A stretch of DNA of 64,000 nt from Bacteroidota bacterium (GTDB lineage: Bacteria > Bacteroidota > Bacteroidia > Flavobacteriales_D > Crocinitomicaceae): positions 496,001 to 560,000 of the forward strand of contig JACPUU010000001.1 of assembly GCA_016192075.1 (NCBI GenBank), written 5' to 3'. Of this stretch, positions 9,301-18,259 are shown in pieces. Under the pieces are notes generated by a model. The model saw only the letters and a program-made list of their open reading frames with translations. It did not search any database and had not been told where the DNA came from. Position numbers and translations under genes: made by a program. The stretch's first letter is position 1, and every line of letters starts with the position of its first letter.

Positions 9301-10706
9301 GTGTGTACACCACCGTTGTCACCACCACTTAACGAGGCCCAGTTGGTTCCAAAATAAGTGTCGGGGTCACCGTATGCATTTGGATTTGACATGGAGCGCA
9401 GTGTTGCTCCAATTTCATCACCAATCAGCCAGTTCCAGTCTGTTGGTTTTCCATAATTTTCAATCGATGTTCCAAAAATATCACTGAACGATTCGTTGAG
9501 TGCGCCTGATTCAGCGCTGTAATTCAGGTTGGCTGTATACTCTGTAAGTCCGTGTGTAATTTCATGCCCGGCAATGTCCAGTGACACCAGCGGGTTCCAT
9601 GTTCCGTCACCATCTCCGTAAGTCATGCGTGTTCCGTCCCAGAAAGCATTGGCATAATTGACATCGTAATGCACATAACTGTTTAATGCAAATCCGTTAT
9701 CGTCGATGCTGTTTCGGCCGTGCTGATAGAAATAATAATCATACGTCATTTCTGCGCCCCAATGTGCATCTGTTGCATATTGATCCAACTGCGCGTTCAC
9801 ATTATTCCAGTTATTATCAGCATCGGTAAAATCAACCGCAGCACCATACGAGGTACCGGTATTCATATCGTAGGTATTGACACCGTTTCCACGGCTTGCT
9901 TCACGTAAACGGAATGTTCCGCTGAAACTGTCTGTGGTAATGGTTTGAACGCCGCTATAGACAGTTGTTGCCGGTCCGGGTGTGTCAATGTCGTGAATAA
10001 TTTCTTCTTCCAGTACTATTTCACCGGTTTGTGCATCTACGTAAATAAAGGCCCGGTAAAGTTTTGAATGTGCATAAATGTTGAACTTATATGCAGCCTT
10101 GTATGACGAGCGGCTGTAGGTTCCATCACCGGATACGTATACTTTTTCAGCATGCGGGTAATACGTTGCATCCGGGCTACCGCTTTCTGTTTTCAGGTGA
10201 TTTTCTTCTGACTCTATCTGCCATTTATAACTTTCAGCACCTACAAAATTCAGTGCTTTTTCCAGTGCATTGGCTTCACTGATGGCAAATGAACCTTCTT
10301 GTGGAATCATTGCATAGATCATTCCATTCATGGAAATCACCTTGTCATTTTTTACGTGAATGATCCAGACTGCATCTTCAATTACCTGGCCGTTGAATGT
10401 CTGCATAAACCGGAAATGTTCAATCCCAAGCCCATCTTTGTTGGAGTTTTTTAATTCAAAGGAGAGGGACTGATCTAACCTGAAATTTTTAGTCATCCAG
10501 CTTATGACCTGGTCTGCTTCAGGCTCTGATCCGGCTTTGAAACGAATGTAAGAGGGAAGATCTGAATACTGAGAGGTGCGGACCATGCTGGCACCCGGAT
10601 AGTATTTTTCAGCTTCAGCTCCTTCATACACCTGCTGACTGTAACTTAAGGAACAGAAAAAAATGGAAACGGCAAAAATTACCGCATGGTGCAGTTTTAG
10701 TTTCAT
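6315..10706 (-). CDS. Secreted M4 (thermolysin-like) metallopeptidase, T9SS cargo
   Basis: 1463 residues. A signal peptide (about 1-23) and an FTP/PepSY-type propeptide (to about 240) precede the M4 catalytic domain (about 265-560). The zinc site is HEITH near 380 with the Glu ligand in GALNESFSD near 403, and the catalytic-site GVHTNSGVQNYW near 465. Then follow a PKD domain (about 570-640), a CUB-like domain (about 650-775), a second PKD domain (about 785-860), an Ig-like segment and four Ig-like repeats of about 72-76 residues (about 1077-1372). The C-terminal 75 residues are a type A sorting domain (FSVYPNPAHEYVII), so it is exported by T9SS. Expected role is extracellular protein degradation; the accessory domains probably mediate binding. 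The fourth repeat closely resembles a module in the divergent neighbour. Confidence 0.93.
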   Translation of the reverse strand: MKLKLHHAVIFAVSIFFCSLSYSQQVYEGAEAEKYYPGASMVRTSQYSDLPSYIRFKAGSEPEADQVISWMTKNFRLDQSLSFELKNSNKDGLGIEHFRFMQTFNGQVIEDAVWIIHVKNDKVISMNGMIYAMIPQEGSFAISEANALEKALNFVGAESYKWQIESEENHLKTESGSPDATYYPHAEKVYVSGDGTYSRSSYKAAYKFNIYAHSKLYRAFIYVDAQTGEIVLEEEIIHDIDTPGPATTVYSGVQTITTDSFSGTFRLREASRGNGVNTYDMNTGTSYGAAVDFTDADNNWNNVNAQLDQYATDAHWGAEMTYDYYFYQHGRNSIDDNGFALNSYVHYDVNYANAFWDGTRMTYGDGDGTWNPLVSLDIAGHEITHGLTEYTANLNYSAESGALNESFSDIFGTSIENYGKPTDWNWLIGDEIGATLRSMSNPNAYGDPDTYFGTNWASLSGGDNGGVHTNSGVQNYWYYLMVNGGSGTNDQSEAYSVTGIGFTDASEIAFRSLTVYLTATSDYADARFYAIQAAIDLFGACTPQVETTTNAWYAVGVGNAYVATVIADFSAPVVSSCSAPFTVTFNNTSTNGTSFNWDFGDGGTSTLNSPSHTYTANGTYSVTLNADGGACGTDNLTLTNYIIIDNLMPCIVNMPAGGTGNIQTACSGTLYDSGGSTANYGGNQDAQITITPFGATSLSLTINSFDVEAGSSGTNCNYDYLRIYNGPNTTAPLLGTYCNNNLPPTTINSTGNSLTLVFHSDGGLELAGFDIDWNCVMPTTPPVTDFTADVTTTCNGLVTFTDISTNGATSWAWDFGDGNTSLLQHPSHTYSSNGTYTVQLISTNSFGSDPEIKTGYIVVNKPAAPAVTDDVICENSSASLSTSGTGTLNWYDAPVAGTIVNTGPTFTTPVLTTTTTYYVEEEVAGATAFVGPATNVFGTGGNFSGDQHQVFTCYEPVILKSVLVYANGAGNRTIQLRDNVGTVLQEAIVNIPNGTSTVTLNFDVPAGTNLQLGTLAGSSPALYRNNSGASYPYTLPGQISITSSSAGSAYYYFFYNWEIQEYACLSERAAVTATVNPNQDATITPVSAMCTTDAPVTLNAADAGGTWSGSGVTGDSFDPAAAGTGNHTITYTIAGMCGSTDTEIIAVSDGFDATINPVSDLCSEDTVITLTGFDAGGVWSGTGIINTSTGDFDPAVAGAGTHTVTYTFTGTCGDTDTEIITVNQQSDATINATPSLCETGAPINLTAAENGGTWSGTGITDAVNGTFDPTVAGTGTFIITYTLTGICSDTDTEAIVVNAQSDASITPVNPLCREQGAITLTAAEPGGTWSADCGTCINPATGVFDPSLAGTGTWTITYIVGAACPDTNAISVSVLTCLGITENSENLFSVYPNPAHEYVIIASEELNNGMILVNDLLGREIYRTKLITTSTLIPLNDFSDGTYFVTILNEEGTLIAVEKLVKE
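6590..7480 (-). repeat. Four tandem Ig-like repeat units inside the M4 peptidase gene
   Basis: Four units of about 215-225 bases encode DA(T/S)I ... GG(T/V)WSG ... FDP..AG.G...ITY ... DT(D/N). Repeat starts fall near 7475, 7260, 7035 and 6810. The last unit carries a two-Cys variant, GGTWSADCGTCINPATG, also found in the divergent gene at about 13175-13255. Confidence 0.75.
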
Positions 10707-11027
10707 GAAGCTGGTTTATAGAGACTCTAAAGTTATGAAATAATTCCCTGCGCGCACAGGCAGCCTTAAATCTTTCAGATGCAGAAAAGTGCGTAAGATG
10801 TTTGAAATTTAACGATGCCTTAATTCCAATCTGGCCGTATTTGTTTTAAATTTGAGATGAATCGCATTGTGTTCTCCTTGATAGCAGGTTTTAAAATCCT
10901 GTATTGAAACCGCGGTGTGATCTAATTAAAAAAATTACTGCCGGACTTTTTAGTTTATTGAGTTTTCAGATGCCCATTCACAAATTGCTGATTGCTGGTC
11001 TGGCAGGTACTAAGTTTTCCTAAACGT
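10707..11027. other. Divergent intergenic region between two giant secreted-protein genes
   Basis: About 320 bases that must hold the promoters of both divergent genes. A TAAATTTG element near 10848 fits the -7 consensus for the plus-strand gene, but no matching -33 box stands out. TAACTTTA on the minus strand near 10725-10732 is a weak candidate for the peptidase gene. No gene or strong repeat is seen. Confidence 0.4.
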
Positions 11028-14000
11028 ATGATTCAACAAAGCGCTTCACAGAAGACCCGAACTTCTTTTGTCCATTCTTTTTATGCCCTTGTACTTGGTA
11101 GTGTACTTTGTTTTAGTGCAGGCAGCAGGTTGAGTGCACAGGTTATTTTCAGTGAATCATTTGATGAAGTAAACGGCTCCGTTTCCGGAACCGATAATAC
11201 CGGCGGTGTGATGTGGAATTCAACCTGCCCTACCTGTCTGGCGGGTGATCATTATGAAGTTCAGAGCGGGGTGCTTGAGGGGCAGGATACCAACGGACCT
11301 GCAACCTGGGAAACAGGCTCTATTGATATTTCATCATGCACTTACATTGAAATTGGTTTTTCCATTAGCAGCCAGGGCACAATGGAGGCCTGCGGTACAG
11401 GCTGCAATTCTGTTGACTGGGTTCAGCTGGAATATAATATTGACGGATCAGGCTGGCAGACACCTTCCAATGCTACTTTTTGTGCAGGCGCGTGTGCTGA
11501 TTTGAATGTAGTGCAGGCTGATGATGTGGTTGGCGGAACGACGCTTTATACAACCGGCTGTATTATGGGCGGAAACTCGATTCAGTTTCGTATTGTAATT
11601 CAAACCTGGGCAAGCGATGAGTATTGGAAAATTGACGACGTTACACTTTCATGTGCAAGCGGGCCTACTGCAAATGCTGGTGCAGATGTTTCCATTTGCC
11701 AGGGAACATCCGTTACCCTGAACGGATCAGGAACAGGAACGCCGCTCTGGAGTCCCGGTGCAACACTTTCTGCAACCAATGTGCTAAACCCGGTTGCAAC
11801 ACCAACCGGCAATACAACCTATACACTCACCATGACATCCGGAGCATGCACCGCTTCAGATGATATATTGGTTTCGGTTTTGGCTGTTTCACCCATAACC
11901 GTTTCTCCAGATCAAACCATTTGTGAAGGCGATTGTGCAACACTGACTGTTTCAGGCGGTGATTTTTTTGTCTGGAATGCTGATCCGGATATTTCAGATT
12001 CATCATTAACTACACAAACCGTTTGTCCGGCAGCAACAACAACGTATAGCGTTACGTCGTATACCGTTGGAACAAACTTGATTACAAACGGTGATTTTTC
12101 AGCCGGCAACAGTGGTTTCAGTTCATCGTATACATTTACCGATCCAACCAATACATCTGAAGCGCAATACAACGTTATTCCAAATCCGCAAACCTATAAT
12201 GGCGGCTTTTCACCCTGTACAGACCACACATCAGGGTCAGGGAATATGCTGGTTGTAAACGGTTCTTCCACGGTTGGTGCAAGTGTGTGGTGTCAAACTA
12301 TTCCTGTAACACCCAATACGGATTATCTGTTTTCAGCCTGGCTGGCATCGGTATATCCGGTAAATCCGGCAGTGCTGCAATTTACCATTAACGGGGTTCC
12401 TGTAGGGTCAAATCTGAATGCGTCTGCAACCACCTGCGTGTGGAATGAGTTTTTTACCACCTGGAATTCGGGCGCGTCAACTTCTGCTACTATTTGTATC
12501 ACCAACCTGAACACAAATATTCTTGGAAATGATTTTGCACTGGATGATATTTCTTTTACACCTGTATGCGAGCAGACAGCAACGGTGCAGGTTACTGTAA
12601 ATACAACCCCGGTTGTAACCGCTGAAACGGATTTGGTTTTTTGTGAAGGAGATGCCGTTCCGGTGAATGCATTTGTGAGTACACCCGGCGGCACAACCTT
12701 TAACTGGACCAATTCAGCCACCACAATTGGGTTAGCTGCAAACGGAACCGGAAATCTGCCTGCTTTTACGGCAACCAACACCACATCTTCACCCATTACA
12801 GCAACTATTTCTGTAACACCTTCCAGCGGTTCATGCGTGGGTGCTGCGGTTGATTTCGATATCACTGTTAATCCATTGCCATCGGTTGGTGCAGGAGTTG
12901 ATCAAACCGTTTGTGAGGGAGACGCTGTGACGTTAACAGCAACCAATCCGGACGGTGCATCACTTTCATGGACCAACGGTGTGACCAACGGTGTGGCTTT
13001 TACACCAGCTGTCGGAAGTTTGGCTTATACCGTTACGGCAACCAATCTTTCAACCGGTTGTTTTGCTACCGATGTGGTTACAGTTACCGTTATTGATGTA
13101 CCGGTTGTAACGGTTAATCCGGCCGGTCCGTTTTCAACACTTTCAGGCGTGCAAAATTTAACCGCAAGTCCGGCAGGCGGCACATGGTCAGCTGACTGCG
13201 GTGCTTGTATTAATGCATCTACGGGTGCCTTTAATCCGGCTACTGCCGGCAACGGAACCTGGGAAATTTGTTATACTGCCGGCACTGCACCGTGTACACA
13301 AACAGACTGTATTTTTATAACTGTAACAGACGATTGTCTGATGAGCGGATCTGTTACGTTCAGCAATCCAACCTGTTTTGGTTTTAATGACGGATCAGTT
13401 ACCATCAATGTAACCGGTGCAAACGGCACACCTGTTTTTTCAATTACAGATTCAGCAGACAATACCGTTAATTCAGGAAGTTCAAATACGGCCAATAACC
13501 TGGCTGAGGGCTGGTATTATTTCAATGTGACAGATGACCTGGGGTGTACACTTGTTGATTCTGTTTTGATTGAAGATCCGGGTGCCATGACCATTGATTT
13601 GCAGGTTCAAAATCCGTTGTGTTATGGTATAAATAATGGTTATGCAGTTGTAGATACCGTATACAATTATACAGGTGCTTACGGGCAAATAGGGTATTAC
13701 TGGAACCCTAATCCATCAGGTACAAACGGGCTGGGTGAAGATTCGCTCACGTCAGTCGGCGAAGGCTCCTACAACCTGCTGATCAATGATGCCAACGGCT
13801 GTTCTGAGTCGTTTGATTTTATCATTCAGTATCCTGATTCACTTTACCTGATTCAACTGGGATCTGAGCCCGCCTACTGCAGGTTATTCAGTTATCAGTC
13901 CGGCAACGGGGTTGTATTTGCAGCCGCTGCCGGAGGTACACCTGACTATGTGTATACATGGACCAATATGACAACCGGTGCAGTTTCATCCAACACCACC

Positions 14001-14678
14001 TGGGGAGGTTTAAATCCGGGCAATTACCAGATTCAGGTAACAGATGACAACGGGTGCGTGTTGACCGAAGTGATTACGCTTGACTCGCTGAATCCGGTTG
14101 CCGATTTTGCATTGGCATCACCTGATTTTTCTGCCAGTTATGAAGGCAATGCAGTGGTGAATGTACACTTTGACAATCAGTCACTCTATTATGCTAACCC
14201 GAATGACCCCAACGCCGATACGACTTTTTTCTGGCATTTTGGCTTTGCCGGTGAACCCTGGATTTTGAGTAACGACATCACCGAGTCATTTGATGTTTCC
14301 TATACCGATGGCGGTGAGTACAACGTTTGCCTGGTGGCTTTGAACAAAAACGGATGCACGGATACCAGCTGTGTTTTAATTGTGGTGTATGACTCGCTTA
14401 CCTTTACACCGGTGAATGTTTTTACACCAGACGGTGATGGCAGCAATGACTTTTTTACATTCAACTACAGGGCCTCTTCAATTGACGAATTTTCATGCGT
14501 GATTGTGGACCGATGGGGTGTTGTAATCCATGAACTTTCTTCGGTTTCCGATTCGTGGGATGGTTCTGATAAAAGTGGAAAAGCGTGCCCGGCAGGTGTC
14601 TATTTTTATACCTATGCGTGGACTTCATTTAATGGTATCACCGGTAAAGGTCAGGGAACAATTCACCTTGTTCATTGA
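11028..14678 (+). CDS. Giant secreted adhesin-like protein with SprB repeats, T9SS type B
   Basis: 1216 residues from the ATG at 11028, chosen over an upstream TTG because the signal peptide (MIQQSASQK then a hydrophobic core ending near LSAQ) follows directly. A jelly-roll/MAM-like region (about 30-220) is followed by Ig-like repeats (CQGTSVTLNGSG, CEGDAVTLTATNPDGA), another jelly-roll, and two SprB-type repeats (CFGFNDGSVTINVTG, CYGINNGYAVV). A PKD-like segment (about 1030-1120) precedes the C-terminal gliding-associated CHU_C domain (FTPDGDGSNDFF, DRWGVVIHEL, CPAGVYFYTYAW), a type B T9SS signal. SprB repeats are known from gliding adhesins; adhesion or matrix binding is inferred here. Confidence 0.88.
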   Translation: MIQQSASQKTRTSFVHSFYALVLGSVLCFSAGSRLSAQVIFSESFDEVNGSVSGTDNTGGVMWNSTCPTCLAGDHYEVQSGVLEGQDTNGPATWETGSIDISSCTYIEIGFSISSQGTMEACGTGCNSVDWVQLEYNIDGSGWQTPSNATFCAGACADLNVVQADDVVGGTTLYTTGCIMGGNSIQFRIVIQTWASDEYWKIDDVTLSCASGPTANAGADVSICQGTSVTLNGSGTGTPLWSPGATLSATNVLNPVATPTGNTTYTLTMTSGACTASDDILVSVLAVSPITVSPDQTICEGDCATLTVSGGDFFVWNADPDISDSSLTTQTVCPAATTTYSVTSYTVGTNLITNGDFSAGNSGFSSSYTFTDPTNTSEAQYNVIPNPQTYNGGFSPCTDHTSGSGNMLVVNGSSTVGASVWCQTIPVTPNTDYLFSAWLASVYPVNPAVLQFTINGVPVGSNLNASATTCVWNEFFTTWNSGASTSATICITNLNTNILGNDFALDDISFTPVCEQTATVQVTVNTTPVVTAETDLVFCEGDAVPVNAFVSTPGGTTFNWTNSATTIGLAANGTGNLPAFTATNTTSSPITATISVTPSSGSCVGAAVDFDITVNPLPSVGAGVDQTVCEGDAVTLTATNPDGASLSWTNGVTNGVAFTPAVGSLAYTVTATNLSTGCFATDVVTVTVIDVPVVTVNPAGPFSTLSGVQNLTASPAGGTWSADCGACINASTGAFNPATAGNGTWEICYTAGTAPCTQTDCIFITVTDDCLMSGSVTFSNPTCFGFNDGSVTINVTGANGTPVFSITDSADNTVNSGSSNTANNLAEGWYYFNVTDDLGCTLVDSVLIEDPGAMTIDLQVQNPLCYGINNGYAVVDTVYNYTGAYGQIGYYWNPNPSGTNGLGEDSLTSVGEGSYNLLINDANGCSESFDFIIQYPDSLYLIQLGSEPAYCRLFSYQSGNGVVFAAAAGGTPDYVYTWTNMTTGAVSSNTTWGGLNPGNYQIQVTDDNGCVLTEVITLDSLNPVADFALASPDFSASYEGNAVVNVHFDNQSLYYANPNDPNADTTFFWHFGFAGEPWILSNDITESFDVSYTDGGEYNVCLVALNKNGCTDTSCVLIVVYDSLTFTPVNVFTPDGDGSNDFFTFNYRASSIDEFSCVIVDRWGVVIHELSSVSDSWDGSDKSGKACPAGVYFYTYAWTSFNGITGKGQGTIHLVH

Positions 14679-14764
14679 GAATAAAAGGGATATTGTTTAA
14701 TTTGATAAAAAGGTGAAGAGCGATTGAAAATTTCGATTTAGATTTGTTCTAAATAGATTTTTTT

Positions 14765-16087
14765 GTGGAGCACCATCAAACCAACAACCAGATTCTTGAT
14801 TCAAACGGGCCGGCAACATCTCCCAACACTGCGCTGACGTTTATTTTTATTACCATACTGATTGATGTAATTGGTATTGGAATTATTATTCCCGTGCTGC
14901 CTGCGCTGATAAAAACACTCACCGGCGGTGATCTGGCTGATGCTGCACTTTATGGTGGTTTGCTGATTATTTCATTTTCAACCATGCAGTTTTTGTTTGC
15001 CCCGGTTGTAGGTGAACTGAGTGACCGGTATGGCCGAAGACCCGTTTTACTGATTTCGCTTTTTGTATTGGGGATTGATTATTTTTTTCATGCATTTGCA
15101 CCAACCATTGCATTGCTTTTTGTAGGGCGTATTCTGGCAGGTATTACGGGAGCCAGTTTCTCTGTTGCCACATCGTATATTGCAGATGTAAGTACACCAC
15201 AGAATAAGGCAAAGAATTTTGGATTAATTGGCGCAGCATTTGGAATTGGTTTCATTTTAGGACCTGTTATTGGTGGTGTGTGTGCCAAATGGGGAACACA
15301 AATGCCATTTATTGTAGCCGGTATTTTTACACTGCTTAATTTTCTTTTTGGCTATTTCTTTGTGCCGGAGTCACTGCCGCTTGAAAAGAGACGCCCGGTG
15401 CGTTACACCAATATGATTCCAGGGGTATCGCTCGCGCACATTGGAAAATACAAAACCCTGCTTGGGCTGGTTATTGCATTTGTACTGGTGAACCTGGCAG
15501 GTCAGGTAATGCCTTCAACCTGGTCATTTTTTACGCTGGAACTTTTTAAGTGGGATGAAACAGAAGTAGGAATCAGTTTAGCCGTGGTAGGCGCGCTGGT
15601 TGTTATTGTACAGGCGGTTTTAATCGGGTGGTTTGTTAAACGACTCGGCAATAAACGCGTTATTCTGCTTGGCTTTTTGCTGTGGACATTGGGTATGGTT
15701 TCATTTTGTTTTGCGGTAACACCGGTTATACTTTACCTGGCACTTATTCCCTATTGTCTGGGTGGTATTGCAGGTCCTTCCATTCAGGGAATTTTATCCA
15801 ATTCCGTTTCTGAAAAAGAACAGGGAAACCTGAATGGTGCGCTGACACAGGCCGTAAGTTTAACTGCCATTGCGGGTCCGCTGCTTTACACCACACTTTT
15901 CTCCCGTTTCAGTCAGTCAGACGCAGCTGTTTATTTTCCGGGGGCACCTTACCTGGCTGCTGCGGGTATCCTTATTATTGCCTGTATCATTGCATTTGTT
16001 TCACTGCGTAATTATACAGAGCCTGAGCGTCCGGTAACGGTTGAATTAAATCCGGTTGAATCTGCTGAACCGGTTGAAGTAAACTAA
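14765..16087 (+). CDS. TCR/Tet-family MFS exporter
   Basis: 440 residues, 12 membrane segments. The start is a GTG at 14765, the first start of the frame. MFS signatures are clear: DVIGIGIIIPVLPAL in helix 1, the loop 2-3 motif GELSDRYGRRPVLL, and GRILAGITGASF plus GFILGPVIGG in helices 4-5, typical of the TetA-like drug/proton antiporter group. The C-terminal tail is polar and rich in Glu and Pro. Members export tetracycline or other small molecules, but sequence alone does not give the substrate and there is no TetR-type regulator beside it. A TAGATTTG element at 14739-14746 may be its promoter. It lies 19 bases before the DUF2911 gene and is probably co-transcribed with it. Confidence 0.88.
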   Translation: MEHHQTNNQILDSNGPATSPNTALTFIFITILIDVIGIGIIIPVLPALIKTLTGGDLADAALYGGLLIISFSTMQFLFAPVVGELSDRYGRRPVLLISLFVLGIDYFFHAFAPTIALLFVGRILAGITGASFSVATSYIADVSTPQNKAKNFGLIGAAFGIGFILGPVIGGVCAKWGTQMPFIVAGIFTLLNFLFGYFFVPESLPLEKRRPVRYTNMIPGVSLAHIGKYKTLLGLVIAFVLVNLAGQVMPSTWSFFTLELFKWDETEVGISLAVVGALVVIVQAVLIGWFVKRLGNKRVILLGFLLWTLGMVSFCFAVTPVILYLALIPYCLGGIAGPSIQGILSNSVSEKEQGNLNGALTQAVSLTAIAGPLLYTTLFSRFSQSDAAVYFPGAPYLAAAGILIIACIIAFVSLRNYTEPERPVTVELNPVESAEPVEVN

Positions 16088-16106
16088 TAACTTAAAATCA
16101 GAAATT

Positions 16107-16961
16107 ATGAAAAAAATAATAACGCTTTTTAGTCTTGTTTTAACAACAGGATTTTTAGTTGCGCAGGAATTGCCAAAGTTGAGTCAACCATCAACATCAG
16201 AGCACGTGGTTGGTGTTACAAAAATTTCGTTGCAGTATTCACGCCCGGGTGTACGTGACCGTGTCATTTTTGGTGAACTGGTTCCGTATGATGAAGTATG
16301 GCGCTTAGGGGCCAATCAACCCACCAAACTAACAAGTGCTCATGACCTCAGCTTTCAGGGGGCTGATGGCAAGGCGCAGGTATTGCCGGCCGGCACTTAT
16401 GCGGTATTTGCTTTTCCGGCGGCAGATGGAAACTGGAAAATTGTTTTCAATACAGATATTGAACAATGGGGGGCAGGTAATTACGATGAAGCTAAAAACG
16501 TAGTAAGTGTTCAGGTAAAAGCAATGGAAAATACCTTTACTGAAACGCTGCTGATTGATATTAATAAGGTGACGCTGAATTCAGCGTCGCTGGTAATTGC
16601 CTGGGATAAAATCAAGGTAGAGGTTCCGTTCACGGTTGAAACCGATGTACATGCACAGGCAAACATTGATGCCGCTATTGCTGAAGGAAAAGATCTCGAC
16701 AAAGTATATTCCGCAGCGGCCAATTATTTTTTCAATTCAAAAAATGACCTTGAAAAAGCAATGGAGTACATTGATAAATCCATTGCAATTACTAAAACAT
16801 TCTCCAATGTATTTTTGAAAGCCCGCATACTCCATAAAAAGGGTGAAGTCAAAGAAGCAATAAAACTGGCTGAAGAAGCAAAGAAAATGGCTGAAGAAGA
16901 AAAGAATGAAGGTTGGGTCAATTACATCCAGGAAGACCTCGATACCTGGAAAGAAAAGTAA
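16107..16961 (+). CDS. DUF2911 periplasmic protein with TPR-like tail
   Basis: 284 residues. A signal peptide (about 1-20, ending VAQ) is followed by a DUF2911 domain (about 22-175) with the family landmarks QYSRPGVRDRVIFGELVPY, WRLGANQPT and LPAGTYAVFAFP. The last 90 residues are helical, with two TPR-like hairpins (LEKAMEYIDKSIAITK, VKEAIKLAEEAKKMAEEE). The family is common in Bacteroidota and its function is unknown. It follows the MFS gene closely and a strong terminator at 16985-17010 ends the unit. Confidence 0.88.
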   Translation: MKKIITLFSLVLTTGFLVAQELPKLSQPSTSEHVVGVTKISLQYSRPGVRDRVIFGELVPYDEVWRLGANQPTKLTSAHDLSFQGADGKAQVLPAGTYAVFAFPAADGNWKIVFNTDIEQWGAGNYDEAKNVVSVQVKAMENTFTETLLIDINKVTLNSASLVIAWDKIKVEVPFTVETDVHAQANIDAAIAEGKDLDKVYSAAANYFFNSKNDLEKAMEYIDKSIAITKTFSNVFLKARILHKKGEVKEAIKLAEEAKKMAEEEKNEGWVNYIQEDLDTWKEK

Positions 16962-16984
16962 GGCACACCACTTAATGAAAAAAT

Positions 16985-17010
16985 AAAACCCGGCTTTTGG
17001 CCGGGTTTTT
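16985..17010. terminator. Bidirectional rho-independent terminator
   Basis: Stem CCCGGC (16989-16994) with GCCGGG (17000-17005), flanked by A and T runs on the two sides, so it works on both strands. It separates the converging genes ending at 16961 (+) and 17034 (-). Confidence 0.88.
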
Positions 17011-17033
17011 AATTTTAAGGTTAGACACTTTTG

Positions 17034-17264
17034 TTACTTTGCACGTTCTGTGATCATATCCAGTTCAAGGGTTGAGTTTCCGTTTCGGATAACTTCTGAT
17101 TTAATAATCAGGTAGGTAATATTTTCCCAAATAAAAAAGAAACCACGCATGTGTCTTCCTTTAAATGGAAATGAAATGATCTCAGGAGTGCGCTCTGAGA
17201 AAAGCTTTTTGACCGCATCTTTGATTGCCATAGACAGGTCATTGTAATAAACGATGTTCTTCAT
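17034..17264 (-). CDS. Small protein of unknown function
   Basis: 76 residues, soluble, no signal peptide. It begins MKNIVYYNDLSMAIKDAVKK and contains a mixed charged and aromatic core (FPFKGRHMRGFFFIWENITY) that reads as beta strands. I do not recognise the family. It is supported by an ATG start, base composition like its neighbours, and a shared bidirectional terminator just downstream. The AT-rich 270-base region upstream probably carries its promoter. Confidence 0.5.
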   Translation of the reverse strand: MKNIVYYNDLSMAIKDAVKKLFSERTPEIISFPFKGRHMRGFFFIWENITYLIIKSEVIRNGNSTLELDMITERAK

Positions 17265-17521
17265 ACAATAACTTCATTTGAAATTATGATATCGAATTTA
17301 CTGAATTTTCTGATTCATGCAGTAATAAAAATCTGTTATTGTAATGTTAATAAGTAAAATACACCAATTATTGTTATTTATTTAGTTGAAAACACCAAAT
17401 AAATGAAATTGAGGTCTATTTTTATTGATTTTCAGGCTAATTACCGCAAAATCAGCGAATTTTTTTCTGTAATGGCAGTGCTGATGAACGGTTATTAAAA
17501 ATGGTATGCGGACGAATCCAT

Positions 17522-17529
17522 TAATTTTG
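17522..17529 (+). promoter_or_regulatory. TAATTTTG element close to a start codon
   Basis: It lies 7 bases before the ATG at 17537, within the 11-mer CATTAATTTTG that is also found before the gene at 5648. No clear -33 box is seen. If used, the mRNA would have almost no leader. Confidence 0.4.
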
Positions 17530-17536
17530 TCTCACA

Positions 17537-18259
17537 ATGAGGTTATTTCAGTTTTTGGTGATGGTGTTTTTGGTTGCACTGAGTTCATGCGAAAGCGGAA
17601 TTGGATTTACAGAAGCGCAACCGGCGGGAGTGGAAAAAAGTGAGTTAATTCCTGCGCAGTATTCCGGTGTATATGTTGTTTCTGAAACGCGGGGTAAACC
17701 GGTTGAATCACCCGTTATGTCACTCATAATTGATGATGATTCGCTCATTTTCAGAGAGCACCGGACAGCGAAACTGCATAAAAATTTTGTAGACGGTGCC
17801 AGTTATACGCTTCAGGATAATCACCTCTACCGCGATGGAAAAAAGATTAGCCTGATGCCGGCCGAACTTCACGGTAACACCTATACCTATGTAAGCCGGA
17901 TCGATTCAATGCTCCTTATTTTCAAAGAAGATCTCCTGGTTATTGAGGCTGAGGACACTGTGTTTTCGGTACAGGCCGAAATACGTACCGGAACAGATTA
18001 TTTTGTGATCAACGTGTTTTCAGAATTCCGCCACAATGTTTGGGTAAGCTACGTATTTCGTGAATTGGAAGGAAATAAGCTGGAAATCAGAGCTGCCCCG
18101 GCATTCAGTAAACTGAATGAAAAAACAATGCGCACCACGTATCATGCAACAATACAGGAACCTTCTTTATACCTGATGGACCCGAATAACCAGGCAATGT
18201 TTGAAAAGCTGATGCAAAATGTATTTGTATCCGTTCTGGTACTTCAGAAAAAACAATAA
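17537..18259 (+). CDS. Lipoprotein of unknown function
   Basis: 240 residues. The N-terminus MRLFQFLVMVFLVALSSC is a lipoprotein signal with lipobox LSSC (Cys at about 18). The rest is predicted mostly beta and has no cysteine-based or catalytic motif that I recognise. It stands alone between the small minus-strand gene at 17034 and the barrel gene at 18578, with its own TAATTTTG element. A cell-envelope location is well supported; function is unknown. Confidence 0.75.
   Translation: MRLFQFLVMVFLVALSSCESGIGFTEAQPAGVEKSELIPAQYSGVYVVSETRGKPVESPVMSLIIDDDSLIFREHRTAKLHKNFVDGASYTLQDNHLYRDGKKISLMPAELHGNTYTYVSRIDSMLLIFKEDLLVIEAEDTVFSVQAEIRTGTDYFVINVFSEFRHNVWVSYVFRELEGNKLEIRAAPAFSKLNEKTMRTTYHATIQEPSLYLMDPNNQAMFEKLMQNVFVSVLVLQKKQ

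Noticed and set aside
10992-11027. TTG start 12 codons before the adhesin signal peptide
   Set aside because: The ATG at 11028 is followed directly by a normal signal peptide.
12323-12865. 180-codon minus-strand open frame
   Set aside because: It is antisense to the Ig-like repeats of the secreted adhesin and reflects their biased codons.
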